64,000 nucleotides of DNA from contig NZ_PPFE01000001.1 of NCBI RefSeq assembly GCF_002917925.1, positions 868,001 through 932,000 of the forward strand, written 5' to 3'. A program made the translations under genes and the position numbers. Positions 49,580 through 59,134 of the stretch are shown piece by piece. The notes below the pieces were generated by a model, which saw nothing but the letters and a program-made list of their open reading frames with translations, had not been told where the DNA came from and searched no databases. Within the stretch, counting starts at the first letter, position 1; each line of letters begins with the position of its first letter. This stretch comes from Roseovarius confluentis. Lineage in GTDB: Bacteria > Pseudomonadota > Alphaproteobacteria > Rhodobacterales > Rhodobacteraceae.

Positions 49580-50221
49580 TCAGGCGACCCGGGACATGTA
49601 CGCACTGGCCTTCGCCACCGGATGCGGCAGGCCGGGATAGGCACAGCGCCGGCGGTTCAGTTCCGGAAACAGGTCCTTCAGACGCTGCTGCGCGCCGATA
49701 TCCAGAAGGTTCAGCGCCTTGGGCGACGGACGGAATGTCTCGATCGGCAGGCCTTCGGCGGTGATCACCTCGTGGCGATCAAAGACCAGGTTGTAATAGG
49801 TCACTTCCTCCGACGACCAGTCGGAATAGGCCGCGTCGCTGGCGGACGCGACACCATCGACCCGCATCAGGCAGCCGGGCTGGTCCTCCGCGCCCGCAAT
49901 ACGGTAGCCGGGGATCAGGACGCGGTGACCGCTCGCGATCCGCAAATCGCGGTTCGGCATCATCGGTCCGACCGCCCGCGGCTTCAGCCGGATGGGCGCC
50001 AGTTCGGGATGCTTGCGCATCTCCGCCGCCGTCACCGTCCAGGTCCAGATCATCCGCACCGGCTGCATTCCGTTATGCCGCACCAGTACCATGTCCCCGG
50101 GCTTCAGCATCTCCACACGCCGCCCGCCCAAAGGCGTGCGCACGTTCGCCTCACCGCAAATACCGGTCATGTAGCGCCGGTCGGTTCTGTCATTCACCGT
50201 GATCGAATCCACGTAGCCCAT
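49580..50221 (-). CDS. Hint (Hedgehog/intein) domain protein
   Basis: The 213-residue protein has a Hint-type N-terminus: TGICGEANVRTPLGGRRVEMLKPGDMVLVRHNGMQPVRMIWTW, then RIASGHRVLIPG with a conserved His and VTYYNLVFDRHEVITAEGLPIETF. In inteins the first Cys cleaves; here Cys is in GICGEANV, preceded by only a short exteinlike piece, so autoproteolysis is possible. Rhodobacterales often have such proteins, sometimes linked to RTX-like or calcium-binding partners that are not seen here. ATG 50221 is chosen for its GGAG; ATG 50245 is eight residues earlier. Confidence 0.82.
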   Translation of the reverse strand: MGYVDSITVNDRTDRRYMTGICGEANVRTPLGGRRVEMLKPGDMVLVRHNGMQPVRMIWTWTVTAAEMRKHPELAPIRLKPRAVGPMMPNRDLRIASGHRVLIPGYRIAGAEDQPGCLMRVDGVASASDAAYSDWSSEEVTYYNLVFDRHEVITAEGLPIETFRPSPKALNLLDIGAQQRLKDLFPELNRRRCAYPGLPHPVAKASAYMSRVA

Positions 50222-50414
50222 TTCGCACTCCAGTGAGTTTCCCATACGGAAACAAGGTCCGGGCGTAATGCGCCGCATTTGGGATCGAATTGAGGTAATA
50301 TCGTGCCGGATACTTAATTTTCTTGGTGTTGCCTGGGGCCGGCGGCGCCACGGCCCAGATGACGCGCAGACACCGCCCCTTGATTCCGATACCGATCCCG
50401 TCCCAACTGTCGCC

Positions 50415-51074
50415 ATGACAGACACGCCCCCCCGCATCTCCGTCGCCCACCAGGGGACAGGCGCCCGCCTGCACGCCCCTGCCGCCGAGCGCAACGCCGA
50501 CGCCATCCTCGACCTGCTCAGGACCCACGCGCCAACCTCCGGCACGGCGCTCGAAATCGCCAGCGGCACGGGCCAGCACGTCACCCATTTCGCGACCCAC
50601 CTTCCGGGCCTCACCTGGCAGCCCACGGATGTCACCCAGGACCGCCTCGCCTCCATCGCCGCGTGGTCCGCCGACGCGCCCGACGGGGCCATACGGCCAC
50701 CGCTGCGCCTCGACGCCACCCAACCCGGCTGGTCTGCCACCCACAACGGGTTCGCCCTCATACTGCTGGTCAACCTACTGCACCTGATCTCGACCGAGGC
50801 CGCCCGCACCCTCATCGCCGAGGCCGCCCGCGCCCTCGCCCCGGAGGGCCGCTTCATCGTCTACGGCCCCTTCCTGCGCGACGGCCGGGCCACCTCGGAC
50901 GGCGATGCGCGATTCGACGCCGCCATTCGCGCCGATCATCCGGACGCGGGCTACAAGAACGACGCCGACATGCTACGCTGGACGGGCGAGTCAGGCTTGG
51001 ATCTCATCGCCCGCACCGAGATGCCCGCCAACAACCTCGCCCTTGTATTGGTACGATCAAAGGACTGTTCATGA
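50415..51074 (+). CDS. DUF938 family SAM-dependent methyltransferase
   Basis: The 219-residue protein has the methyltransferase motif I as ALEIASGTGQHVTHFA, then TWQPTDVTQDRLASI and NLLHLISTEAARTLIAEAARAL with GRFIVYGPFLRDG, which is the DUF938 signature. Substrate unknown. It overlaps the GH25 gene by ATGA, so the two are co-translated. The ATG at 50415 begins the conserved part; an upstream open frame of 49 codons is not coding-like. Confidence 0.87.
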   Translation: MTDTPPRISVAHQGTGARLHAPAAERNADAILDLLRTHAPTSGTALEIASGTGQHVTHFATHLPGLTWQPTDVTQDRLASIAAWSADAPDGAIRPPLRLDATQPGWSATHNGFALILLVNLLHLISTEAARTLIAEAARALAPEGRFIVYGPFLRDGRATSDGDARFDAAIRADHPDAGYKNDADMLRWTGESGLDLIARTEMPANNLALVLVRSKDCS

Positions 51075-51817
51075 TCCGGTTTCTCGTCGCCGCGCTGGCC
51101 CTCGTCACCCTTACCCTGACTTCCGCCTGCGCCGGGCCGCGCTATGGCGACAACGACCCCGTCGACTGGGACGGCCCGCCGCCCTGGAACTACGACATCC
51201 ACGGCATCGACGTCGCCCGCTTCCAGAACGATATCGACTGGGCCCGCGTCGCGCAGTCCGGCATCGAATTCGCCTTCATCAAGGCAACCGAGGGCGGCGA
51301 CCGCGTCGACCCCAAGTTCGCCCGCAACTGGGCCGGCGCGGGACAGGCCGGCATCCCGCGCGGGGCCTACCACTTCTACTATTTCTGTACCCCGCCCGAG
51401 GTGCAGGCCCGCTGGTTCATCCGCAACGTGCCCCGCGAAGGCGGAGCCCTGCCCCCGGTGATCGACCTGGAATGGAACCCATATTCGCCGACCTGCACCA
51501 CCCGCCCGCCGGGGGCCGAGGTCCGCCGCCAGGCGCGCGTCTTCATGGACATACTCGAGCGCCACTACGGCCAGCGCCCGATCATCTACACCACGCTGGA
51601 ATTCTACCGCCAGACCGGCATCGGCCAGTTGAACGAGGAATTCTGGCTGCGCTCCACCGCCAAGACCCTGCGCACCACCTTTCCCGGCCAAAGCTGGAGC
51701 TTCTGGCAATATACCGGCACCGGCGTCGTGCCGGGCGTGGCGGGCGGCGTCGACATCAACGTCTTTGCGGGAAACAGCAGCACCTGGCGCCGCTGGCTTC
51801 AGGCGCGCACCCGCTGA
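51071..51817 (+). CDS. Glycoside hydrolase family 25 (lysozyme-type) protein
   Basis: The 248-residue protein has a signal with a possible lipobox (TSAC, Cys20) and a GH25 barrel: GIDVARFQNDIDWARVAQSGIEFAFIKATEGGDRVD, GAYHFYYF and the catalytic acid region VIDLEWNPY, then RPIIYTT and WQYTGTGVVPGVAGGVDINVF. GH25 enzymes cut the glycan of peptidoglycan. Four cysteines may form disulfides, consistent with a periplasmic site. It shares ATGA with the methyltransferase gene. Confidence 0.92.
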   Translation: MIRFLVAALALVTLTLTSACAGPRYGDNDPVDWDGPPPWNYDIHGIDVARFQNDIDWARVAQSGIEFAFIKATEGGDRVDPKFARNWAGAGQAGIPRGAYHFYYFCTPPEVQARWFIRNVPREGGALPPVIDLEWNPYSPTCTTRPPGAEVRRQARVFMDILERHYGQRPIIYTTLEFYRQTGIGQLNEEFWLRSTAKTLRTTFPGQSWSFWQYTGTGVVPGVAGGVDINVFAGNSSTWRRWLQARTR

Positions 51818-52229
51818 TGCGGCGCGCCCCGAAGAATTCCCCTTAAGTCACACGGCTGCTTTGCCAACCTTGCTGACAGAACAAGGATCCGTTCGACGAG
51901 GGGCAGGACATAGGCGACCATGCAACTCCTGCAAAAGGCTTAGGGCAGCCAGGGCATCAGCACAGTCACCTGATGCGTAGACGATCGTCACCGAACGAGG
52001 GATGCGATCATCCGCTAGGTGTTCGTCCACGTCGAGCCATTTTGGAACGCTGCTCGCGACGGTTATCACCTTTAATTGCCAAAGCGCGCATAGCCATTCC
52101 TGGCGCGGCGCATGGAATAACTTTTGCAACCATTGGCAAGCCGCGCTAGCGTTAAATTTTTAGTAAGGATTTATTAATGTCTGAGCCAGAAATGCCGCGC
52201 CAACTGCGGGTTCGTTATGTCGGTCAGTC
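51818..52229. other. 412-bp gap of lower GC before the acyltransferase
   Basis: No convincing gene. A minus-strand open frame of 93 codons (51848-52129) has no recognisable feature. Just before the acyltransferase, an ATG at 52177 opens a 19-codon frame that ends (TGA 52234-52236) overlapping the acyltransferase start; it may be a leader peptide, but there is no independent support. Confidence 0.45.
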
Positions 52230-53351
52230 ATGGTGAGCAGTGACCTAAACCCAAAGCGCGACAGCCACCTTTACGGTCTCGATATCCTGAGGTTTATCGC
52301 GGCCCTTCTCGTGGTCTATTTCCATTTTGGATTGTTCAGTGATGCCGAACCAGCTTTTCCTGCGGCACAACAAGACCGAGCCTGGCCATGGATGGAGCAA
52401 TTCACCAGCCACGGGTGGGTCGGCGTTCAAGTATTCTTTGTCATCTCCGGATTTGTCATCGTCGCCAGTGCCGACCGGTCCGCACCAATCGAATTCCTCA
52501 AACACAGGGCGATCCGAATTCTTCCAGCGCTCTGGGTCTACACGTTCATTGCCTTCACGGTTAGGTATGTGGCAGGCGAACCCCTATCGCTCCTGCTCGA
52601 CTCTTTTTTTAGGTCGATCATTCTGTTTCCGGTCGGTCCCTATATTGACGGTGTTATCTGGACTCTTGTCGTCGAAGCCATTTTCTATTCACTGATTGCC
52701 TTGCTTCTTGCTGTCCGGTTGCGAATGCCCAACTTCGATATTTTCCAAGCTTGCGCGATTACCCTTGGCCTTGCCAGCACCTGCTATTTGGCTATCTTGG
52801 GCATTCTTTCTCTGATGGAGCCCATCGGCAATGCAGGAAGGCTCCAGAGCCTTCTGGATCGGTACTTTTTCAGTGTTCTCCTGCTTCGCCATGGCGTCTT
52901 CTTCGCAATTGGTATGCTTGTGTGGAGAAGCGAAAAGGACGGGTACAACGCCCTGCGAAGTTCCCTGCTGTTGTTGTACGTTGGCGCAGCAATACTCCAA
53001 ATCGTGCTTCAGGCGAACGGTCACAATCCGGTCGCGCCGGTGATTATCTGGGGCGGAATGCTCGTTTTCTTCGTCATTAGCCTGCGGCACAATTCCACTG
53101 TGAAAAGAGTCGGATCGTCATCGCTTCTCCGGAACCTCGGCAACTTGTCCTACCCGATCTATCTCGGTCACTTCGTGATCGGGATGCACCTGATTCCGGC
53201 CATAGGGGAGTACGTTCGTCAGGACCTTTTGCTCCTGTTGATCGCATCCGCCATCGTGTTCGGGTTGGCTTGGGCAGTCATGGTCGGGCCGGAGCGCCTT
53301 TTGCAAACCTCGGCCAAGGCTCGCCTGCTTGGCGTCCCCGCCGCACGTTAG
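52230..53351 (+). CDS. Acyltransferase 3 family membrane protein (OafA/YrhL type)
   Basis: The 373-residue protein has about ten membrane segments and the acyltransferase 3 start HLYGLDILRFIAALLVVYFHFGLF, with the catalytic His in the RxxH-like context near residue 30, plus HGWVGVQVFFVISGFVI. Members O-acylate surface polysaccharides or other exported sugars. GC content is clearly lower than in the neighbours and there is a gap on each side, so it may have been acquired. No glycosyltransferase cluster is near. Confidence 0.88.
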   Translation: MVSSDLNPKRDSHLYGLDILRFIAALLVVYFHFGLFSDAEPAFPAAQQDRAWPWMEQFTSHGWVGVQVFFVISGFVIVASADRSAPIEFLKHRAIRILPALWVYTFIAFTVRYVAGEPLSLLLDSFFRSIILFPVGPYIDGVIWTLVVEAIFYSLIALLLAVRLRMPNFDIFQACAITLGLASTCYLAILGILSLMEPIGNAGRLQSLLDRYFFSVLLLRHGVFFAIGMLVWRSEKDGYNALRSSLLLLYVGAAILQIVLQANGHNPVAPVIIWGGMLVFFVISLRHNSTVKRVGSSSLLRNLGNLSYPIYLGHFVIGMHLIPAIGEYVRQDLLLLLIASAIVFGLAWAVMVGPERLLQTSAKARLLGVPAAR

Positions 53352-53526
53352 GAGTTCATCCGCACCGTTTGCAGCTGCCCCACGAACCCATTCTTATCCC
53401 GACGCTTGAGCTGCAACTTACCTCGTCATGCACAAAGCAAGCTGAAAAGGATTGCGCCTTGACTTGAGATCACCAAGTGGACGCCCGTTTCATCCCGCAA
53501 CGCCGACATCCGAATTTCCGACGCCC

Positions 53527-54597
53527 CTACCCCATCTGCGCCGAAGGCGTGGAGCGTGAAATCTCGGCCTCTTCCTCGGTCATCTCCTCCGGCACGCCCT
53601 CGAACAGCGGGGTCGACAGGTAACGCTCTCCGGTATCGGGCAGCATCACCAGGATCACCGCCCCCTCAGGCGCGGTCTCGGCCACCTGCATCCCCACGGC
53701 GAAACTCGCGCCGCCGGAAATGCCGGTAAAGATGCCTTCCTCCGCCGCCAGCCGACGCGCCCATTTCACGCCATCGGCCCCGGCAACCGGGATCAACTCG
53801 TCATAGTAGTTGTTGTCGATCGCCTCCTGGATCACGTAGGGAATGAAATCCGGCGTCCAGCCCTGGATCGGATGCGGCTCGAAATTCGGGTGACTTTCCG
53901 TGGGCTGATGCTGGTCGTTGCGGGTGTTCACATAACCCGAACTGATGATCGCCGCATTGGCCGGCTCGCTGAGGATGATCTTCGTATCGGGCCGCTCTTT
54001 GCGCAGCACCCGCGCCACGCCCGTCACCGTGCCGCCGGTACCATAGCCCGTCACCCAGTAATCCAGCCGTTCCCCCTCGAAATCTCCCATGATCTCGCGC
54101 GCCGTGGTGGCCTCGTGGATATCGGCGTTGGCCGCCGTCTCGAACTGGCTCGCCAGGAACCAGCCGTTTTCCTCGGCCAGTTCCTTGGCCTTGGTGTACA
54201 TGCCGAACCCCTTCAGCGCCTTCGGCGTCAGCACCACCTTCGCCCCCAGCATCCGCATCAGCTTGCGCCGCTCGACCGAGAAACTCTCGGCCATCGTGAC
54301 CACCAGCGGATAACCCTTGGCCGCGCAGACCATCGCCAGCCCGATTCCAGTGTTGCCCGACGTCGCCTCGACCACCGTCTGTCCGGGCGCCAGGCTCCCA
54401 TCCGCCTCGGCGGCCTCGATGATGTTCAGCGCCAGCCGGTCCTTGACCGACGCCGCCGGGTTGAACGCCTCGGCCTTGACGTAGACGGTCACGCCCTTGG
54501 GCGCGATGCGGTTCACACGGATAACCGGCGTGTCGCCCACCGTGTCCAGAACGCTGTCATAGCGGCACCCGCGCCCGCTGGTTTTTCGGCTTGTCAT
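53527..54597 (-). CDS. cysK: Cysteine synthase A
   Basis: The 356-residue PLP enzyme has Lys52 in FNPAASVKDRLALN, the substrate loop ATSGNTGIGLAMVCAAKGY, and GTGGTVTGVARVLR for phosphate binding; it makes cysteine from O-acetylserine and sulfide. It is about 35 residues longer than the E. coli protein, through the N-terminal lead (TSRKTSGRGCRYDSVLD) and a 20-residue acidic tail. ATG 54597 follows GGGAGGATACC. A 13-residue acidic end of uncertain role is present. Confidence 0.92.
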   Translation of the reverse strand: MTSRKTSGRGCRYDSVLDTVGDTPVIRVNRIAPKGVTVYVKAEAFNPAASVKDRLALNIIEAAEADGSLAPGQTVVEATSGNTGIGLAMVCAAKGYPLVVTMAESFSVERRKLMRMLGAKVVLTPKALKGFGMYTKAKELAEENGWFLASQFETAANADIHEATTAREIMGDFEGERLDYWVTGYGTGGTVTGVARVLRKERPDTKIILSEPANAAIISSGYVNTRNDQHQPTESHPNFEPHPIQGWTPDFIPYVIQEAIDNNYYDELIPVAGADGVKWARRLAAEEGIFTGISGGASFAVGMQVAETAPEGAVILVMLPDTGERYLSTPLFEGVPEEMTEEEAEISRSTPSAQMG

Positions 54598-54670
54598 GGT
54601 ATCCTCCCGAGATCTGGTTTTCCCCAGAGTCGTAACACATTTTAACCGCGTTTGGGACGCTCCATTAAGA

Positions 54671-54701
54671 AACGCGCCGGTGCGCAAGCCACCGACGCGT
54701 T
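54671..54701 (-). terminator. Terminator of the dehydrogenase gene
   Basis: AACGCGCCGGTG (54671-54682) and CACCGACGCGTT (54690-54701) pair with a single mismatch over a seven-base loop. On the minus strand the stem is followed by TCTTAATGG with a TTTCTTAA tail. Located between the dehydrogenase stop and the cysK start. Confidence 0.78.
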
Positions 54702-54767
54702 ACCACTGAAATACCGACGTGATACCGACCCGGGTTTCAGCCGTTAACACCCCGAGTCGCGCATCCC

Positions 54768-57275
54768 TCACCCATCCTTGCGGATGGTCTCGTTCTTGGG
54801 ATCATACGGGCTGTCACAGGTCACGGTCGCGTCCCACAGCTTGTCGAACATCTTGACCTTCAGTTTCGTACCCTCGACCGCCAGGTCAGGGGTCACGTAG
54901 CCCATACCGATCGACTTGCCGAAATGCACCGAATACCCACCCGAGGTCAGCCGCCCGACCCGCGTGCCATCCTCGGTGTAAAGCACCTCGCGGCCCCACG
55001 GATCGGCATCTTCCGGCCCGTCGATCAGCAGCGTGCAGCACTTCAAGCGAACACCGGTTTCCTGCAATTTATCCTTGCCGTGAAAGTCTTTATCCAGATC
55101 GACAAAGCGCGGCAGATCGGCCTCCAGCGGGGTCGCGTCGCGGCCCAGCTCGTTGCCGAAGGCGCGATAGGATTTCTCCTGCCGCAGCCAGTTCTGCGCC
55201 CTGGCGCCGACCAGCTTCATGCCGTGCTTTTCGCCTGCTTTCTCCAGCAGATCGAACAGGTAGTTCTGCATCTCCATCGGGTGATGCAACTCCCAGCCCA
55301 GCTCGCCGGTATAGGCCACGCGGATCGCCTTTACCGGGCACATGCCCAGCTCGATCTCGCGGCAAGACAGCCACGGAAAACGCTTGTTGCTCAGTGCAGT
55401 AGCCGGATCGGCATCCTTGATCACCTCGTTCAGAACGTCGCGCGACTTCGGCCCCGCGATGGCGAACACACCCCATTGCGTGGTCACGTCCTGGATCTCG
55501 ATATACCCGAACTCCTCGGCCTTCTCCTCGGCCGCCTTGCGCAGGTAATCGGCGTCGTATTCCGTCCAGGCCCCTGCCGAGACACAATAATACGCGTTCT
55601 CACCGGTCCGGACGATCGTGTATTCCGTGCGCGTCGTGCCATGATCCGTCAGCGCGTAGGTCAGGTTGATGCGACCCACCTTCGGCAGCTTGTTGCAGGT
55701 GAACCAGTCCAGGAACGCCGTCGCCCCGGGACCCTTCACCACGTGCTTGGTGAATGCGGTCGCATCAATCAGGCCCACGCCGTTGCGCACCGCTTCCGCC
55801 TCGGCCTTGGTATACTCCCACCAGCCGCCACGGCGGAAGGACCGCGCGTCGTGGTCGAAATTGTCATCGGCGTCCAAGGGCCCGAAATAGTTGGGTCTTT
55901 CCCAGCCGTTGACGAACCCGAACTGCGCGCTGCGCGCCTTCTGCCTATCATAGGCGGGCGCCGTGCGCAGCGGGCGGCAGGCGGGCCGTTCCTCGTCGGG
56001 GTGGTGCAGGATATAGACGTGCTCGTAGGCTTCCTCGTTCTTGCGCGCGGCGAACTCGGTCGTCATCCAATTGCTGGAATACCGCTTGGGATCCAGGCTC
56101 GCCATGTCGATCTCGGCTTCGCCCTCGACCATCAGCTGCGCCAGGTAATAGCCCGTGCCACCGGCCGCTGTGATGCCAAAGCTGAAACCCTCGGCCAGCC
56201 ACATGTTGCGCAACCCCGGCGCGGGGCCAACCAGCGGGTTGCCATCCGGCGTATAGCAGATCGGACCGTTGTAATCGTCTTTCAAACCAACGGTTTCCGT
56301 CGACGGGATCCGGTGGATCATCGACATGTATTCTTCCTCGATCCGCTCCAGGTCGAGCGGGAAGAGGTCGGCGCGGAACGTGTCCGGCACCGAGTATTCG
56401 AACCGTGCGGGCGCGTTCAGCTCGTAGGGGCCAAGGATCCAGCCGCCACGCTCTTCGCGGACATACCACTTGGCGTCGGCGTCGCGCAGAACCGGGTGCT
56501 CTTCGCCGCCGTCCTGGCGGTACTTGACCAGCTCGGCATCGGGCTCGGTCACGATGAACTGGTGCTCCACCGGGATCGCCGGCATCTTGATGCCCAGCAT
56601 CCGCGCGGTGCGCTGCGCGTGGTTGCCGCTGGCGGTCACAACGTGTTCTGCAGACACGACAATCTGCTCTTCCGAAGGCACCAGGTTGCCACCCTTCTCG
56701 ACCATCTTGGTCAGCGTCACGTCCCAGTGATCGCCCTTCCACTCAAAGCCGTCGGCCTGCCATTTCCGCTCGATTGTCACGCCGCGCTGACGGGCGCCCT
56801 TGGCCATCGCCATGGTGACATCGGCGGGGTTGATGTAGCCATCGGTCGGGTGATAGATCGCGCCTTCCAGATCGTCGGTATTGACCAACGGCCACCGCTC
56901 CTTGATCTGAGCAGGCGTCATCCACTCGTAAGGCACGCCACAGGTCTCGGCGGTCGAGGCGTAAAGCATATATTCGTCCATACGCGGTTTGCTCTGGGCC
57001 ATGCGCAGGTTGCCCACGACCGAGAAGCCGGCGTTCAGGCCAGTTTCTTCTTCAAGGGTCTTGTAGAACTTGATCGAGTAGTCATGAATATGCGTCGTCG
57101 CATAGGACATGTTGAAATAGGGCAGCAGGCCCGCGGCGTGCCAGGTCGAGCCGGAGGTCAGCTCGTCACGCTCGATCAGCATCACGTCTTCCCAGCCTGC
57201 GCGGGCCAGATGATAGGCGATCGAGGTCCCGACGGCACCGCCGCCCACGATCAAGGCTTTGACTTGTGTTTTCAT
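54768..57275 (-). CDS. Dimethylglycine/sarcosine dehydrogenase-type FAD enzyme with GcvT-like domain
   Basis: The 835-residue protein has a DAO-type FAD domain (VGGGAVGTSIAYHLA; covalent flavin His46 in SGSTWHAAGLLPY), then a GcvT/aminomethyltransferase folate-binding half (from about 430), with GWELHHPMEMQNYLFDLLEKAGEKHGMKLVGARAQNWLR. Such enzymes demethylate dimethylglycine or sarcosine, passing the C1 unit to tetrahydrofolate. Marine Rhodobacterales use them in glycine betaine degradation. No further betaine genes are adjacent. ATG 57275 starts MKTQVKALIVGGG; a terminator separates it from cysK. Confidence 0.9.
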   Translation of the reverse strand: MKTQVKALIVGGGAVGTSIAYHLARAGWEDVMLIERDELTSGSTWHAAGLLPYFNMSYATTHIHDYSIKFYKTLEEETGLNAGFSVVGNLRMAQSKPRMDEYMLYASTAETCGVPYEWMTPAQIKERWPLVNTDDLEGAIYHPTDGYINPADVTMAMAKGARQRGVTIERKWQADGFEWKGDHWDVTLTKMVEKGGNLVPSEEQIVVSAEHVVTASGNHAQRTARMLGIKMPAIPVEHQFIVTEPDAELVKYRQDGGEEHPVLRDADAKWYVREERGGWILGPYELNAPARFEYSVPDTFRADLFPLDLERIEEEYMSMIHRIPSTETVGLKDDYNGPICYTPDGNPLVGPAPGLRNMWLAEGFSFGITAAGGTGYYLAQLMVEGEAEIDMASLDPKRYSSNWMTTEFAARKNEEAYEHVYILHHPDEERPACRPLRTAPAYDRQKARSAQFGFVNGWERPNYFGPLDADDNFDHDARSFRRGGWWEYTKAEAEAVRNGVGLIDATAFTKHVVKGPGATAFLDWFTCNKLPKVGRINLTYALTDHGTTRTEYTIVRTGENAYYCVSAGAWTEYDADYLRKAAEEKAEEFGYIEIQDVTTQWGVFAIAGPKSRDVLNEVIKDADPATALSNKRFPWLSCREIELGMCPVKAIRVAYTGELGWELHHPMEMQNYLFDLLEKAGEKHGMKLVGARAQNWLRQEKSYRAFGNELGRDATPLEADLPRFVDLDKDFHGKDKLQETGVRLKCCTLLIDGPEDADPWGREVLYTEDGTRVGRLTSGGYSVHFGKSIGMGYVTPDLAVEGTKLKVKMFDKLWDATVTCDSPYDPKNETIRKDG

Positions 57276-57369
57276 GACATCCGACTCCCTTGGCAGGCAT
57301 GCTGGCGAGCGTTGTATCACGCCTGTAAACATGCGGCGGGTCCATCCGACATGTCACAGAACAAAAACG

Positions 57370-57401
57370 ACGCACCGCACCCATACTGGGACACGGTGCG
57401 T
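57370..57401 (-). terminator. Rho-independent terminator of the large unknown-protein gene
   Basis: ACGCACCG (57370-57377) and CGGTGCGT (57394-57401) with a 16-base loop; on the minus strand it is followed by CGTTTTTG. Lies 26 bases after the stop of the 568-residue protein and 94 bases before the dehydrogenase start. Confidence 0.82.
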
Positions 57402-57427
57402 TCAGGTTTCGTTAAAACAGGTCTGGT

Positions 57428-59134
57428 TTAGTCGCAGAAGCTTCCGACGCAGCGTTGACCCGAGCCGGAGCTGCCGTTGGAAAGTTCAAGCCGCTTGGGC
57501 TTGGCCGCCGGTTCTGTTCGTTGAGGTGTCAGCGTTGTCACTTCCTCTCCGCCGGTGACCTGGTTGATCAGCTTGGACAGAAGACCGTTGGGTTGCACAC
57601 CCTTGGATGTGTCGCATTCCAACCGCAGCGCGCCCATGTCGAAGCTGCAACTGCCCTGCGGCAGGTCGTGCTTGCGCTCAAAGCCCGAGGCGGCGATGGC
57701 CATGCCCATCTCCATTTCCTCATCCGTTGCATTGCGGGCCGCGCGGAAGGACTCGAACTCGACAAGGTCGATGGCCTTGGAATAGATCATGCCGGCGTCG
57801 CGGTCGCTTTTGCCTTCGTCTACCTGCATCAGGATCTTGGCGCTGGCCGAGTCGTCCATGTCCCGCGCCCGGTTGGCGGCGGCAATCGCCGCTGTGTCAC
57901 GCGCATTCGACGTTTGCCCGGTCGAGACCGGCATGTTCGTGTCTCCGCTCAGCGCGGCAAGCTCGGCCTGCAACTCGGGCGACGTTTCCGGCTCGGGCGC
58001 ATTTGCGGCGCGGGCGGCGGCGGCGGCGGTCTCGGCATCGGCCACCATCATCACCGTGTCGACCATCTGCTTGACCTCTGCCTGCACCACCTCGGCGGAC
58101 TTGCCCGCCATCACGGCCTCGCGTCCGCGGAAATACCCCAGTTCTATAAGCCCGCTCAGGTCGGTGACCTTGCCACCGGTAATGTCCACATCACCGCCCT
58201 GCCCACCAAGGCGCATCGAGTAGGCGCTTAGAACCATGGCCCCGGTATCGATGTTCTCGATCTTGTACTGGGCTTCCAGCGCTCGCAGGCTCAGGAACTC
58301 CGATTTCAGACGGCGCAATTCCATGCTCAGCGCGGCCGGGTCGATGCCGTCGGGCAAGCTGACATCATTGCCGACACTGGGCACTGGACGCGGCAGCAGG
58401 TCGTTCAGGCCGTCATAGTCGATCCGGCTCAGGATTTCTTGCGTGGCTTCGCGCGATGCGTTGGCGTGGACCCGCAGGTGCACCTCGTTGCCAAAACCGA
58501 TCGACCCTTCAAGATAGCGGAAATGATAGGGACGATCGCCATCATGCCCCAGCTTCTCGGTCAGGCCGAAACCGCCGGTCACGCCGTATCCCACATTGCG
58601 TTCGAATGCGTCCATCATTGTACCATCCATGGCGCTGGCCACGATACCGAACAGCGAGTTCGAACTGGGCCGTTCGACCAGACGAACCTCGACAAATACT
58701 GTTTCCGTGCCGCGTTGATAGATCCACGACCGCGTCGCGCGTTCCTTCAGCTGCTTGACGTGGTCGCGCGCCTCCATCTGTTGCATCAAGCCCTTGCCGG
58801 CGGAGTTGCTCATGGAGCCGTCCAGCCCAGCCTCGGGTGGCAGAATCGCACTGTCGTCGCCTTCCAGTAGGGCACGCCGCTCCCATCCCTCGGGCGCCTC
58901 GGGCAGGAAAACCAGGCCACCTTGGCGCCACCGGCTCTTGCGCTCGCGTTCGGCATGTTCGGCCAGTTTCTCTTCCTTGGCGGAACTGAACCGGTTCGGA
59001 ATGGTCTCGATATACGCGCCGGGCGTCATCTCGCCCAACGAAAAGCCGGCCCTGTTCGACTGATCGTAGTAATCGACCCCGGCCAGGATGGTCCCGGCGG
59101 TCAGAACGAACCCGATGGAATAAGCGTTGATCAT
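57428..59134 (-). CDS. Membrane-anchored protein of unknown function (568 residues)
   Basis: The protein has an N-terminal hydrophobic segment (MINAYSIGFVLTAGTILAGVDYY, about 1-22) and a long, mostly helical extracytoplasmic or cytoplasmic part. It includes acidic Ala/Glu/Asp-rich coiled regions (about 340-450) and a C-terminal end with Cys pairs (FDMGALRLECD, CVGSFCD). No family is recognised. It is the middle of minus-strand genes between gamma-glutamyltransferase (89 bases upstream) and the dehydrogenase, and has its own terminator. The start at 59134 is chosen for GGAGCAGTGC before ATG; a longer start at 59176 is possible. Confidence 0.7.
   Translation of the reverse strand: MINAYSIGFVLTAGTILAGVDYYDQSNRAGFSLGEMTPGAYIETIPNRFSSAKEEKLAEHAERERKSRWRQGGLVFLPEAPEGWERRALLEGDDSAILPPEAGLDGSMSNSAGKGLMQQMEARDHVKQLKERATRSWIYQRGTETVFVEVRLVERPSSNSLFGIVASAMDGTMMDAFERNVGYGVTGGFGLTEKLGHDGDRPYHFRYLEGSIGFGNEVHLRVHANASREATQEILSRIDYDGLNDLLPRPVPSVGNDVSLPDGIDPAALSMELRRLKSEFLSLRALEAQYKIENIDTGAMVLSAYSMRLGGQGGDVDITGGKVTDLSGLIELGYFRGREAVMAGKSAEVVQAEVKQMVDTVMMVADAETAAAAARAANAPEPETSPELQAELAALSGDTNMPVSTGQTSNARDTAAIAAANRARDMDDSASAKILMQVDEGKSDRDAGMIYSKAIDLVEFESFRAARNATDEEMEMGMAIAASGFERKHDLPQGSCSFDMGALRLECDTSKGVQPNGLLSKLINQVTGGEEVTTLTPQRTEPAAKPKRLELSNGSSGSGQRCVGSFCD

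Noticed and set aside
51848..52129. 93-codon minus-strand frame before the acyltransferase
   Set aside because: No motif or ribosome binding site; could be chance in lower-GC DNA.
52177..52236. 19-codon frame overlapping the acyltransferase start
   Set aside because: Could be a leader peptide but has no ribosome binding site or conservation evidence.
54924..57431. 835-codon plus-strand frame over the dehydrogenase
   Set aside because: The minus strand encodes a fully recognisable FAD/GcvT protein; the plus frame is an artefact.
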